DNA of 64,000 nucleotides from JBCBKU01 sp038521345 (GTDB taxonomy: Bacteria; Pseudomonadota; Alphaproteobacteria; Rhodobacterales; Rhodobacteraceae). Every line of letters begins with the position of its first letter. Positions within the stretch are counted from its first letter, which is position 1. Shown here in pieces: positions 35,367 to 43,980 of the stretch. The stretch is from assembly GCA_038521345.1 (NCBI GenBank), contig JBCBKU010000001.1:248001-312000 (forward strand), read 5' to 3'. The notes under the pieces were generated by a model. That model made no database searches, had not been told where the DNA came from, and was given only the letters and a program-made list of their open reading frames with translations. A program made the translations under genes and the position numbers.

Positions 35367-37334
35367 CTATTCCGCCGCGACCGGGGCGGTGTCGGCCAGT
35401 TCCACGATATCGAACATGATACGCGTCATGTCGAAATCCTTGGGCGTGTAGACACGGGCGACCCCCATTTCACGCAGCCGCTCCGCGTCGGCGTCCGGGA
35501 TGATCCCGCCCACGACAACAGGAAGACTGCTAAGCCCCGCCGCGCGCAACCGCTCCATCAGATCGGCGACCAGTGGCATGTGGCTTCCCGACAGGATCGA
35601 CAGACCGATCACATGCGGCGCCTCGTCCTCGGCGGCGGCCACGATCTCGGCGGGTGTCAGACGGATCCCCTCATAGGCGATGTCCATCCCGCAATCCCGG
35701 GCCCGCGCCGCAATCTGCTCGGCTCCGTTTGAATGCCCGTCAAGGCCGGGCTTTCCCATCATGAATTTAAGGCGCCGGCCCAACCGCGACGATACGGCCT
35801 CCACCGCTTCGCGCACGGTGTCGAGGCCTTCTGTACGGTTCGACGGGTTGCGGCTGACCCCCGTGGGCGCCCGGTATTGCCCGAAGGCCGTCCGCACCAC
35901 ATCGCCCCATTCACCCGTGGTCACGCCCGCCTTCGCCGCCGCGATCGAAGGTGGCATGATGTTTGCCCCGCTCCGGGCCGCCTCGCGTAACTGGGCGATG
36001 GCCTCCTGCGCCGCAGCATTGTCGCGTGCTGCCCGCCACTTGGTCAGCCGGTCGATCTGGTCGGCTTCCGCCGCCTTGTCCACAACGACGATCGGTGCGG
36101 GCCCGGATGTAAGCGGGCTTTCCTCCCCCTCGGTATAGCGGTTCACGCCCACGACGACCGTGTCGCCCCCTTCGATCCGGCCGATCCGGGCAGCGTTGGC
36201 CTCGACCAGGCGGGATTTCATGTGTTCGATCGCCTCGACCGCCCCGCCCATGGTGTCGATCTGCGCCAGTTCCTGCCGCGCCTCGTCTTTCAGCGCCGCA
36301 ACTTTTGCCTCGATTACCGGGTTGCCGGTGAAAAGGTCGTCGTATTCCAGAAGGTCGGTCTCAAGCGCCAGGATCTGCTGCATCCGAAGCGACCATTGCT
36401 GGTCCCATGGGCGCGGCAGCCCAAGGGCCTCGTTCCAAGCCGGAAGTTGTACGGCGCGCGCCCGCGCGTCCTTCGAAAGCGTCACCGCCAGCATTTCGAT
36501 CAGGATACGGTAAACGTTGTTTTCGGGCTGCTGCTCGGTTAGCCCGAGCGAGTTGACCTGAACGCCGTACCGGAAACGCCGGTACTTTGCATCCGCGATC
36601 CCGTAGCGTTCGGCGCAGATCTCGTCCCAGAGTTCGACGAAGGCGCGCATCTTGCACATCTCGGTGACAAAACGGATCCCCGCATTCACGAAGAAGCTGA
36701 TCCGCCCCACCATCTGAGGGAAATCCGCCGGATCCACCTTGGTCTTCAGATCGTCCAACACAGCAATGGCCGTGGCGAGCGCATAGGCCAATTCCTGTTC
36801 CGGTGTCGCCCCAGCCTCTTGCAGGTGGTACGAGCAGACGTTCATCGGGTTCCATTTCGGCAGGTGCTCACGGGTAAACGCGGCGACATCCGTGATCATT
36901 CGCATGGATGGTTTCGGCGGGCAGACATAGGTGCCGCGCGACAGGTATTCCTTAATAATGTCGTTCTGAACCGTTCCCTGAAGTTTTGAGACGTCGGCGC
37001 CGTCGCGCTCGGCCAACGCGATATAAAGCGCCAGAAGCCATGGCGCCGTCGCGTTGATCGTCATCGACGTGTTCATCTGATCCAGCGGGATCTGGTCGAA
37101 AAGGGTGCCCATATCGCCAAGATGGCAAATGGGAACGCCGACCTTTCCGACTTCACCACGGGCCAGTTCGTGATCGCTGTCATACCCGGTCTGGGTCGGC
37201 AGATCGAATGCCACGGAAAGCCCTGTCTGTCCTTTGGACAGGTTTGCCCGGTAAAGTGCGTTTGAAGCCTTGGCCGTAGAATGTCCGGCATAAGTCCGAA
37301 AAAGCCATGGGCGGTCTTTCTGGGCGTCGGTCAT
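35367..37334 (-). CDS. ecm: Ethylmalonyl-CoA mutase
   Basis: A 655-residue B12-dependent mutase converting ethylmalonyl-CoA to methylsuccinyl-CoA. The N-terminal TIM barrel (about residues 1-500) opens PWLFRTYAGHSTA, and the C-terminal cobalamin domain has LDGHSNGAEQ (DxHxxG), LSILSGSH and VVVGGIIP. Divergent from ccr, the gene for the preceding pathway step, with a 314 bp shared control region. Confidence 0.95.
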   Translation of the reverse strand: MTDAQKDRPWLFRTYAGHSTAKASNALYRANLSKGQTGLSVAFDLPTQTGYDSDHELARGEVGKVGVPICHLGDMGTLFDQIPLDQMNTSMTINATAPWLLALYIALAERDGADVSKLQGTVQNDIIKEYLSRGTYVCPPKPSMRMITDVAAFTREHLPKWNPMNVCSYHLQEAGATPEQELAYALATAIAVLDDLKTKVDPADFPQMVGRISFFVNAGIRFVTEMCKMRAFVELWDEICAERYGIADAKYRRFRYGVQVNSLGLTEQQPENNVYRILIEMLAVTLSKDARARAVQLPAWNEALGLPRPWDQQWSLRMQQILALETDLLEYDDLFTGNPVIEAKVAALKDEARQELAQIDTMGGAVEAIEHMKSRLVEANAARIGRIEGGDTVVVGVNRYTEGEESPLTSGPAPIVVVDKAAEADQIDRLTKWRAARDNAAAQEAIAQLREAARSGANIMPPSIAAAKAGVTTGEWGDVVRTAFGQYRAPTGVSRNPSNRTEGLDTVREAVEAVSSRLGRRLKFMMGKPGLDGHSNGAEQIAARARDCGMDIAYEGIRLTPAEIVAAAEDEAPHVIGLSILSGSHMPLVADLMERLRAAGLSSLPVVVGGIIPDADAERLREMGVARVYTPKDFDMTRIMFDIVELADTAPVAAE

Positions 37335-37648
37335 TGGCAGATCCTCGTCATCGGCGCAAGTTTGTTACCGGATCCCGGGGGTCGGCGGAAGATCCTGTCC
37401 TGTCGAATGCGCCGCATTGCGGCAGATACGCCGCGTCCAAGCCGTATTGGTCCTTGGCGGATCACCAATCGGCGGAGACTCGGAGCCAAAACGCGGACAA
37501 TCGAGCTCGAAACACCGAATCGAAAAACTATGAAGCAATAAAATTACGCCTTGACTTCGTTTCGAGTTGCAATCTTGCGTGGCGATCTTTAATGCCGAAG
37601 ATGCTGTTTCTGCAATGCGGCACGTGCGAGAGTTCCGGAGCGATGACC
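37335..37648. promoter_or_regulatory. Divergent ecm/ccr control region with a mirrored 10 bp element
   Basis: No gene is supported in this 314 bp region. A 10 bp element GCAATGCGGC occurs twice in opposite orientation: as its complement GCCGCATTGC at 37411-37420 (77 bp before ecm's start) and directly at 37612-37621 (28 bp before ccr's start). The first copy lies in a longer inverted repeat GCCGCA-T-TGCGGC (37411-37423). The region from 37500 to 37600 is AT-rich compared with the rest. A regulator of both genes could bind these elements. Confidence 0.45.
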
Positions 37649-38938
37649 ATGGCCCTTGATACCAACCCAACCCATCAGCCCTATGCGGCCGAGGAAAAGG
37701 ACCTTTACGCCGTCGGTGAGATGCCGCCCCTGGGCTACGTGCCGAAAGAGATGCACGCATGGGTTCTTAGGCGCGAACGCCATGGCGAGCCGGACACCGC
37801 GCTTCAGGTTGAAGTCGTCGATACGCCGGTGCCGGATTCGAACGAGGTTCTGGTCCTCGTGATGGCGGCCGGGGTGAACTACAACGGCGTCTGGGCCGCA
37901 CTTGGCCAACCCGGATCGGTCTTCGACGTCCACAAGGCGCCCTACGCCATCATCGGGTCAGACGCTGCGGGCATCGTCTGGGCCGTTGGTGACAAGGTCA
38001 CGCGCTGGAAAGTAGGCGACGAGGTTGTCATTCACTGCAATCAGGACGATGGCGACGACGAACATTGTAACGGCGGTGATCCGATGTACTCGCCCAGCCA
38101 GCGGATCTGGGGCTACGAAACCGCCGACGGGTCCTTCGCCCAGTTCACCCGCGTGCAGGCGCAGCAGCTCATGAAGCGGCCAAAGCATCTGACCTGGGAA
38201 GAAAGCGCCTGCTACACCCTGACCCTCGCCACCGCGTATCGGATGCTGTTCGGTCACGAACCCCATGACCTCAAGCCGGGACAGAATGTGCTTGTCTGGG
38301 GGGCTTCGGGCGGTCTCGGCTCGTTCGCGATCCAACTTATCAACACCGCTGGCGCCAATGCGATCGGAGTCATATCGGACGAAGAGAAGCGCGACTTCGT
38401 CATGGGGCTGGGTGCCAAGGGCGTGATCAACCGCAAGGACTTCAAATGCTGGGGCGCACTTCCTCAAGTCGGTACAGACGCCTACAAAGACTGGTTCTCC
38501 GAAGCGCGCAAGTTCGGAAAGGCGATCTGGGACATCACGGGCAAGGGCGTCAACGTCGACATGGTCTTTGAACATCCCGGCGAGGCAACGTTCCCGGTCT
38601 CGACCTTTGTCGTCAAGCGCGGCGGCATGGTCGTGATTTGCGCGGGTACCACAGGTTACAACTGTACCTTCGATGTTCGACATATGTGGAGCCATCAGAA
38701 ACGGCTTCAGGGAAGCCACTTTGCCCATCTGAAGCAGGCCAGCGCCGCAAATCAGCTGATGTTGGAACGCCGGCTGGATCCTTGCATGTCAGAAGTTTTT
38801 GGTTGGGCGGACCTCCCGGCAGCGCATATGAAGATGCGCCGGAACGAGCACAAACCCGGCAACATGGCTGTCTTGATACAGGCACCGCGGACAGGTTTGC
38901 GCACGTTCGAAGACGCGGTCCACGCCGCGCGCGGTTAG
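37649..38938 (+). CDS. ccr: Crotonyl-CoA carboxylase/reductase
   Basis: A 429-residue NADPH-dependent MDR enzyme that reductively carboxylates crotonyl-CoA to ethylmalonyl-CoA, the key step of the ethylmalonyl-CoA pathway. Blocks include EMPPLGYVPKEMHAW, VIHCNQDDGDDEHCNGGDP, VWGASGGLGSFAIQL (NADPH site) and VICAGTTGYNCTFDVR. I use ATG 37649 (MALD...), with GGAG 8 nt upstream; ATG 37643 would add MT. It matches Rhodobacter Ccr closely. Confidence 0.96.
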   Translation: MALDTNPTHQPYAAEEKDLYAVGEMPPLGYVPKEMHAWVLRRERHGEPDTALQVEVVDTPVPDSNEVLVLVMAAGVNYNGVWAALGQPGSVFDVHKAPYAIIGSDAAGIVWAVGDKVTRWKVGDEVVIHCNQDDGDDEHCNGGDPMYSPSQRIWGYETADGSFAQFTRVQAQQLMKRPKHLTWEESACYTLTLATAYRMLFGHEPHDLKPGQNVLVWGASGGLGSFAIQLINTAGANAIGVISDEEKRDFVMGLGAKGVINRKDFKCWGALPQVGTDAYKDWFSEARKFGKAIWDITGKGVNVDMVFEHPGEATFPVSTFVVKRGGMVVICAGTTGYNCTFDVRHMWSHQKRLQGSHFAHLKQASAANQLMLERRLDPCMSEVFGWADLPAAHMKMRRNEHKPGNMAVLIQAPRTGLRTFEDAVHAARG

Positions 38939-38962
38939 GATCCTTCTGTCACATGCCTTGCG

Positions 38963-38991
38963 TCCCTCGCCATTTCTGGGGAGGGAATTTT
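38963..38991 (+). terminator. Candidate intrinsic terminator of ccr
   Basis: TCCCTC (38963-38968) pairs with GAGGGA (38981-38986) across a 12 nt loop and is followed by ATTTT. It is 25 bp after ccr's stop and before the quorum-sensing genes. Confidence 0.5.
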
Positions 38992-39003
38992 CGTGAATTT
39001 TCG

Positions 39004-39015
39004 GCGAACGTTCGC
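39004..39015. promoter_or_regulatory. 12 bp perfect palindrome upstream of the quorum-sensing locus
   Basis: GCGAACGTTCGC is a perfect 12 bp palindrome 53 bp before the first gene of the locus. It could be an operator, for example for the LuxR protein encoded downstream, but it does not match a classical 20 bp lux box. Confidence 0.4.
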
Positions 39016-39031
39016 ACATGCTAAAGTTGTG

Positions 39032-39046
39032 TTAATCATTCGTTAA
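39032..39046. promoter_or_regulatory. CtrA-type site TTAA-N7-TTAA
   Basis: TTAATCATTCGTTAA matches the full CtrA consensus (TTAA, seven bases, TTAA) and continues as TTAACCAT, the preferred half-site form. It ends 22 bp before the start codon of the first gene of the quorum-sensing locus. CtrA and quorum sensing are linked in Rhodobacterales, so control of this locus by CtrA is plausible. Its closeness to the start suggests repression or an unusually short leader. Confidence 0.65.
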
Positions 39047-39067
39047 CCATTCAGGGATGAATTGCTG

Positions 39068-39286
39068 ATGTCCAATGACTGGATCCTCGATGTGATCGCC
39101 GATCTTGAGGCGTTCGCGCACAAGAACAATTTGCCGGCGCTGGCCGATACGCTCGGAGATACCGCGCTGGTTGCAGCAACCGAAATCGCATCGGTGTCGA
39201 CGCGGTCGCGGGGGAGCGTCGACACACATGTCGAGCAGGCTGGAACCGTTTATCGAACGTACGCAGCGGGCCACGACGCTCGCTGA
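39068..39286 (+). CDS. 72-residue conserved-type small protein upstream of luxR
   Basis: A 72-residue cytosolic protein whose N-terminus (MSNDWILDVIADLEAFAHKN) looks like an amphipathic helix with good coding character. I recall similar small proteins encoded before luxR genes in Rhodobacterales. AGGGATG precedes ATG 39068; an in-frame TTG two codons upstream is possible. Its last 59 bp overlap luxR in another frame, so translation is coupled. Function unknown; a LuxR modulator is possible. Confidence 0.65.
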   Translation: MSNDWILDVIADLEAFAHKNNLPALADTLGDTALVAATEIASVSTRSRGSVDTHVEQAGTVYRTYAAGHDAR

Positions 39287-39941
39287 TCTGAACGACGAGA
39301 TCGTCGGTCTTCGGGACGTCTTCGACGTCGAGCACGTCATCTACCATTCCGTCAACAGCACCGGCGAGCAATACGCGGCACTGACCTATTCCGATACATG
39401 GGTCGAGCGGTATCTCGAACAGGATTACATGCGCATCGATCCTGTCGTTCAGGGATGCTACCGACGATTTCACCCTGTAGACTGGAACCGCCTCGACTGG
39501 TCCGGCAAAGCGGCGCGGGCCTTTCAGGGCGAAGCGCTAGATGCCGGTGTCGGTCATCAGGGCTACTCGGTTCCGATCCGGGGACCACGTGGCCAATTCG
39601 CGCTCTTTACCGTTAGCCATTCCTGCGATGACGACAGGTGGGAACTCTATACCGAAGAGCACACGCGCGAACTGATCCTTGCGGCCCACTTCGTGAATCA
39701 GAAGGCTCTGGAGCTTGAACGCGGCACCGACCACGCGCCGCGCCAGAACCTCAGTCCCCGGGAAACCGACACTCTGACGATGCTGGCAATGGGGTACTCA
39801 CGCGCTCAGGCGGCCGAAAGTCTGAAAATCTCTGAACACACCCTGCGCGTCTATATCGAGAGCGCCCGGTTCAAGCTCGGCGCCCTGAACACGACCCATG
39901 CCGTGGCGCGCGCCTTGTCGATGGGTCTCCTCGTCGTCTGA
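39228..39941 (+). CDS. luxR: LuxR-family quorum-sensing regulator
   Basis: A 237-residue AHL-responsive regulator. Aligning W-V-E-R-Y and I-D-P with TraR gives W57, Y61, D70, P71 and W85, the AHL-pocket residues, in YSDTWVERYL, YMRIDPVV and PVDWNRL; a conserved glycine follows in HQGYSVPI. The C-terminal LuxR-type HTH has LSPRETDTLTMLAMGYS and ISEHTLRVYI. ATG 39228 opens MSSRLEPFIERTQ; an upstream in-frame stretch overlaps the small ORF. luxI is 110 bp downstream. Confidence 0.93.
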   Translation: MSSRLEPFIERTQRATTLADLNDEIVGLRDVFDVEHVIYHSVNSTGEQYAALTYSDTWVERYLEQDYMRIDPVVQGCYRRFHPVDWNRLDWSGKAARAFQGEALDAGVGHQGYSVPIRGPRGQFALFTVSHSCDDDRWELYTEEHTRELILAAHFVNQKALELERGTDHAPRQNLSPRETDTLTMLAMGYSRAQAAESLKISEHTLRVYIESARFKLGALNTTHAVARALSMGLLVV

Positions 39942-40051
39942 TCAACCCAATTCCTAACGGAAGCTAACCGCGGCGCGCGACCGGGTTCCACAGCCTTTAC
40001 CCTCTCCCGACTTGATCGTCCTTGCAGCATCTGACGCGAGGGAGATCACGC

Positions 40052-40684
40052 ATGCTTCGGTACGTATACGGCCAGGATCTGGCCCAGCATGGGAAATTGG
40101 CCCGGACCATGTTCCGGGATCGGGCGATCCAGTTCCATGAGCGCCTGAACTGGGAGGTCAAGGTGGACGCCACCGGTGCCGAGCGCGATGAATACGACGC
40201 GCTGAACCCCCTTTACGTGATCTGGCAAAACCCGGACGGGTCCCATGGCGGCTCGATGCGGTTCCTACCAACGACCGGCGAAACGATGGTCAATGACCAC
40301 TTTGTCCACCTGACCGACGGGGTCGAGATCCGCAGCCCATTCATCTGGGAATGCACGCGCTTCTGTCTGGCCCCCGATGCCGATCCCCGCGTTTCGGCCG
40401 CGCTGATGCTGGGCGGGCTGGAACTTGGCCTGAACCACGGGCTCAGCCATGCGATCGGCGTCTTTGATGCCCGCATGGTTCGCGTCTATCGGTGGCTTGG
40501 GTGGGCGCCTGCGATCCTCGGTTCGGACGGGCAGGGTCGGGACGCGATCAGCGTTGGCCTTTGGGCATTCGAGGCCGCGCGCAGGTCTGCTCTTCTTGGT
40601 CGTTCGGGTCTTTCCGCCGAGGTGTCGCGCCACTGGATCGACCGCGCCTTCGCGCCGGAACGTCCTGCCCTCGCCAGCGCCTAA
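40052..40684 (+). CDS. luxI: Acyl-homoserine-lactone synthase
   Basis: A 210-residue LuxI-type synthase making AHL from SAM and acyl-ACP. The invariant residues are in place: R24, F28, W34, D46, D49, R70, E100 and R103 (FRDRAIQFHERLNWEV, ERDEYD, GSMRFLP, FIWECTRF). GAGGGAGATC precedes ATG 40052. With luxR just upstream this is a complete signalling pair. Acyl chain length cannot be read from sequence. Confidence 0.95.
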   Translation: MLRYVYGQDLAQHGKLARTMFRDRAIQFHERLNWEVKVDATGAERDEYDALNPLYVIWQNPDGSHGGSMRFLPTTGETMVNDHFVHLTDGVEIRSPFIWECTRFCLAPDADPRVSAALMLGGLELGLNHGLSHAIGVFDARMVRVYRWLGWAPAILGSDGQGRDAISVGLWAFEAARRSALLGRSGLSAEVSRHWIDRAFAPERPALASA

Positions 40685-40726
40685 GGCCACTGGCCACCGC
40701 CCCGGGCGCGGGCTACGGTCCGCGCC

Positions 40727-42256
40727 ATGGCGCTTCCCGCATTGTCCGACGATCAGGCCGAGGCCTATGACACCATTGCCGGCGTGCTCGAACGTGCGGG
40801 CGTGGATCTCACCGACGAGACGGTGCGTCCCCCCGGCAAGGACAGCCAGCAGACCCTCGCCATTCTCGGGCGTGCCGGCACCGGAAAAACGCTTTTGCTG
40901 TCCGAGCTTGCCAAGGCACTGACACGGGCGGGGGTCGATACCGTCTCCGGCGACTACGAGGGCAGGCGCAAGGCCGAACGCCGGACGCTGGCCATCCTTG
41001 CGCCAACCAACAAGGCGGCCAGCGTTCTGCGGCAGCGTGGAGTCCCGGCGACGACGATCCACCGGATCCTCTACACACCCGTCTACGATCCCCAATACGA
41101 GAAGATCGCCGAATGGCTTGTCGGAAACGGCCCGCGTCCGGAGGTCGAGGGCCTGAGCGATTCCGCTCTGGATCGGGCCGAAGTCTTCTACCGCACCAAC
41201 AAGTCCATTCCCGGAGCCCTCGCCGCGGCGGGGTTGCGCGGCTCGGACTTCATCAGTGGATGGAAGCGCCGCGAGGACCCTCTTGATATCGGCTTCGTCG
41301 ACGAAAGCTCGATGCTTGACGACAAACAGTTCGACGACCTGAAGGAAATCTTCCCGACGCTTTTTCTCTTTGGGGATCCGGCCCAGCTGGCGCCGGTGGG
41401 TCAGTCCGGAGCGATGGTGTTCGATGTGCTGCCCGACGGCCGAACGTTGAGACTTGAGCACATCCACCGTCAGGCGGCCGACAATCCCATCCTGTCACTC
41501 GCCCATGCGCTTTCTGACCCGGACCTTGGCTTCGATGCGTTCGAGACGATGATCCAAGAGGCTGCCCGAGCCGACAACCGTGTCGTTGTGACCGAACGTG
41601 TCGACGCCGATCGGATGGCGCGGTCTCCGGTTCTTGTCTGGCGCAATGCGACGCGCATTCGTCTGATCCATGCGTTTCGAACGTCGCACGGGGCCCCGGC
41701 CGATGCGCTTCTTCCCGGCGAGCCGCTGATCTGCGACGGGATCGAGTTGCCGCTAAAGCACCGCAAGCGTCGGATCGATCTCGAGGCACGGGGTCTGATC
41801 AAGGGGGCGCAGGCCGTATATCTGGGGCCGGGCCGCAAACCCGGGTTTTCCCGGCTCTTTCTCATGGGGGCCGAGGATCCTCAGATTTCGGCCGCTTCGA
41901 TCGTCAAGATCGAGATGCCGGACGAGGAAGAGCCTTTCATTCCCTTCGCCGCGCATATGGGGGCGGCGTTCCTGCACGGCGCGGCGGTCACCATCCACAA
42001 GGCGCAAGGTTCGCAGTGGGAGGACGTGCAGGTCTTTGCCCCCGACCTTTTTGCCGCCGCGCGGTCGGGTCGGATCGAGGCGGGCCTCCCGCTATGGAAA
42101 CGCCTTGCCTATGTCGCGATCACCCGTGCGTCGGAACGGCTGATCTGGGTGACCCGCAACCGGCTGCAACGCCCGACCGTACCGCTTGGGGTCGATGATC
42201 TGAAAACCGTCTCGGCGGCCATGGCGCTTGAGCCGCCCCAGGACCCGGAAGCCTAG
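40727..42256 (+). CDS. RecD-like SF1B ATPase/helicase
   Basis: A 509-residue stand-alone ATPase. Walker A is GRAGTGKT near residue 49, Walker B is IGFVDESSMLD, then LFGDPAQLAPVGQ (motif III), IHKAQGSQW and VAITRASERL (motifs V-VI) of RecD/UvrD-type helicases. It has no RecB/RecC partner or nuclease domain here. It follows luxI by 42 bp and may share its transcript. Its 3' end overlaps a convergent TIGR02186 gene by 4 bp. Confidence 0.88.
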   Translation: MALPALSDDQAEAYDTIAGVLERAGVDLTDETVRPPGKDSQQTLAILGRAGTGKTLLLSELAKALTRAGVDTVSGDYEGRRKAERRTLAILAPTNKAASVLRQRGVPATTIHRILYTPVYDPQYEKIAEWLVGNGPRPEVEGLSDSALDRAEVFYRTNKSIPGALAAAGLRGSDFISGWKRREDPLDIGFVDESSMLDDKQFDDLKEIFPTLFLFGDPAQLAPVGQSGAMVFDVLPDGRTLRLEHIHRQAADNPILSLAHALSDPDLGFDAFETMIQEAARADNRVVVTERVDADRMARSPVLVWRNATRIRLIHAFRTSHGAPADALLPGEPLICDGIELPLKHRKRRIDLEARGLIKGAQAVYLGPGRKPGFSRLFLMGAEDPQISAASIVKIEMPDEEEPFIPFAAHMGAAFLHGAAVTIHKAQGSQWEDVQVFAPDLFAAARSGRIEAGLPLWKRLAYVAITRASERLIWVTRNRLQRPTVPLGVDDLKTVSAAMALEPPQDPEA

Positions 42257-43011
42257 CCGCGGACGTACCGAAAAAAGGCCGACGCGGCCCAGCCCGCGAA
42301 TATGGCGATTGCAAGCGACATCAACCCGTAGATCAGCGGTTGCTCATGGGCCAGAGTGAACAGAAAACGTTCCAGCCCGGTCTTTCGGACGAAAATCGTA
42401 GTCTCGTACTCATCGATCACCCTCCCCTCCCGGGTCAGGAAGATCCGTGTCCGGTAGTTCCCCTCGGTCAGATTGGCGGGAAGCGTGACCCGCGTCCGAA
42501 ACAGGGTCTGATCGCTGACGTCGACCGCACCGACATTCGTCTGGTAAAGCCCCTCGCGCGTCCGGATCCGGATCAAGGCCCCGGTAAAGGCAGCGGCATC
42601 CTGCACCGTGTCGGGCGCACCGACCGACCGGATGGCCCGATTGATCGAAATCTTGTGGCGCAGATCCTCGGTATCGGTGACCGTCGCCTGCCATGGGGCC
42701 GAGGTGGAGACGGCATAGAACGACGGTGCCAGGTCCACTTCCACGGCATCGGTGTTCACCCAGATCCCGAACCGTCGGTCCTTGCGCCGAACCGTGACCG
42801 GTACCGAAGGACCTTCGACCGCCACGATGACCTCAAGCGGTGGACCATCGGGGATTGGCGTTTCGCGTTTCACCGCTCCAAAGACCAGAATCTCGGACCC
42901 ATCGAAATTGGTCGTGATCGAGATCCGGTTCTGGGACAGTCCGGCCACCACCTCTTCGGCCTTGGCCGGCAGGCCGAGCATCAGGATCAGGAACAGCGCA
43001 ATCCGGATCAC
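42253..43011 (-). CDS. TIGR02186 transmembrane protein
   Basis: A 252-residue protein with an N-terminal signal peptide (FLILMLGLPAKAEE), a periplasmic beta-rich body, and one C-terminal span (PLIYGLMSLAIAIFAG). TIGR02186 proteins are usually encoded next to TauE/SafE permeases, as here. GTG start at 43009-43011 overlaps the TauE stop (GTGA), so the two are coupled. Its role is unknown, possibly an accessory to sulfite export. Confidence 0.87.
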   Translation of the reverse strand: MIRIALFLILMLGLPAKAEEVVAGLSQNRISITTNFDGSEILVFGAVKRETPIPDGPPLEVIVAVEGPSVPVTVRRKDRRFGIWVNTDAVEVDLAPSFYAVSTSAPWQATVTDTEDLRHKISINRAIRSVGAPDTVQDAAAFTGALIRIRTREGLYQTNVGAVDVSDQTLFRTRVTLPANLTEGNYRTRIFLTREGRVIDEYETTIFVRKTGLERFLFTLAHEQPLIYGLMSLAIAIFAGWAASAFFRYVRG

Positions 43012-43919
43012 TCCCCACTATCCCCCAGTGCATAGAGTTCTGAGGGTTGGACCAGAAGATCGAAGGCCAGCTTGCCGCAGACTGCAAGGACCAAGAGGGC
43101 GAGTAGAATGCGCAATTGTTCGGCTCGCAGCCGGGCGCCCAGTACCGTCCCCACTTGGGCGCCCACTACTCCGCCCACCAGAAGAAGAACCGCAAGCACC
43201 ATGTCGACGGTGAAGTTGGTCGTGGCGTGCAGAAGCGTCGTGAAGGCGGTCACGAAAATGATCTGAAAAAGCGATGTTCCCACCACGACCTTGGTCGGCA
43301 TGCCAAGGAGATAGATCATCGCAGGCACCATGATAAATCCGCCGCCGACCCCCATGATCGCAGCCAGCACACCGACGGCAACGCCGACAAGCAGCGGCGG
43401 AATCGCCGATATATAAAGCCCCGATGTCCGGAACCGCATCTTGAAGGGCAGGGCGTGGACCCAAGAGTGCTTCTTGCGTTCGGGCACCTTGCCGGCTTTC
43501 GATTTGCGCAGCGCGTTCAGACTTTCGACGAACATGAGGCCGCCAATCACGCCAAGAAAGACGACGTAGCAAAGGCGCACCAAGAGATCGACCTGACCAA
43601 TCGCCTTCAGCGCGTTGAATATCTGCACGCCCAACGCCGCCCCGACGAGCCCACCGATCAAAAGCACGGTGCCCATCTTCAGATCGACGGTGCGGCGCCG
43701 GAGATGCGCCAGAACCCCTGAGAAGGACGAAGCGACAATCTGGTTCGCCTCGGTTGCCACGGCCACCGCTGGCGGGATGCCGATAAAGAACAAGAGCGGT
43801 GTCATCAGAAACCCGCCGCCCACACCGAACATGCCAGAGAGAACACCCACCATCCCGCCTAGTCCGAGAAGCAGAAATGCGTTCACGGAGACTTCGGCGA
43901 TCGGTAGATAGATTTGCAT
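43008..43919 (-). CDS. TauE/SafE-family sulfite exporter-like permease
   Basis: A 303-residue permease with about eight spans. Two glycine motifs, GMFGVGGGFLMTPLLFF and IMGVGGGFIMVPAM, are the family repeats. ATG 43919 (MQIYLPIAEVS) fits the family start; a longer frame upstream adds 43 residues with no match. Coupled with TIGR02186. It is distinct from the TauE at 21787 (longer loops). Confidence 0.92.
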   Translation of the reverse strand: MQIYLPIAEVSVNAFLLLGLGGMVGVLSGMFGVGGGFLMTPLLFFIGIPPAVAVATEANQIVASSFSGVLAHLRRRTVDLKMGTVLLIGGLVGAALGVQIFNALKAIGQVDLLVRLCYVVFLGVIGGLMFVESLNALRKSKAGKVPERKKHSWVHALPFKMRFRTSGLYISAIPPLLVGVAVGVLAAIMGVGGGFIMVPAMIYLLGMPTKVVVGTSLFQIIFVTAFTTLLHATTNFTVDMVLAVLLLVGGVVGAQVGTVLGARLRAEQLRILLALLVLAVCGKLAFDLLVQPSELYALGDSGE

Positions 43920-43980
43920 ACCCCCGTCTAGCCTCTCCGCACCGCAGCGAGCAACGGGGATTCGTCCAAAGGGCCAGCCC

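Noticed and set aside
39942..40051. Possible lux box between luxR and luxI
   Set aside because: The 110 bp gap has CTAAC repeats but no convincing 18-20 bp dyad, so no lux box is called.
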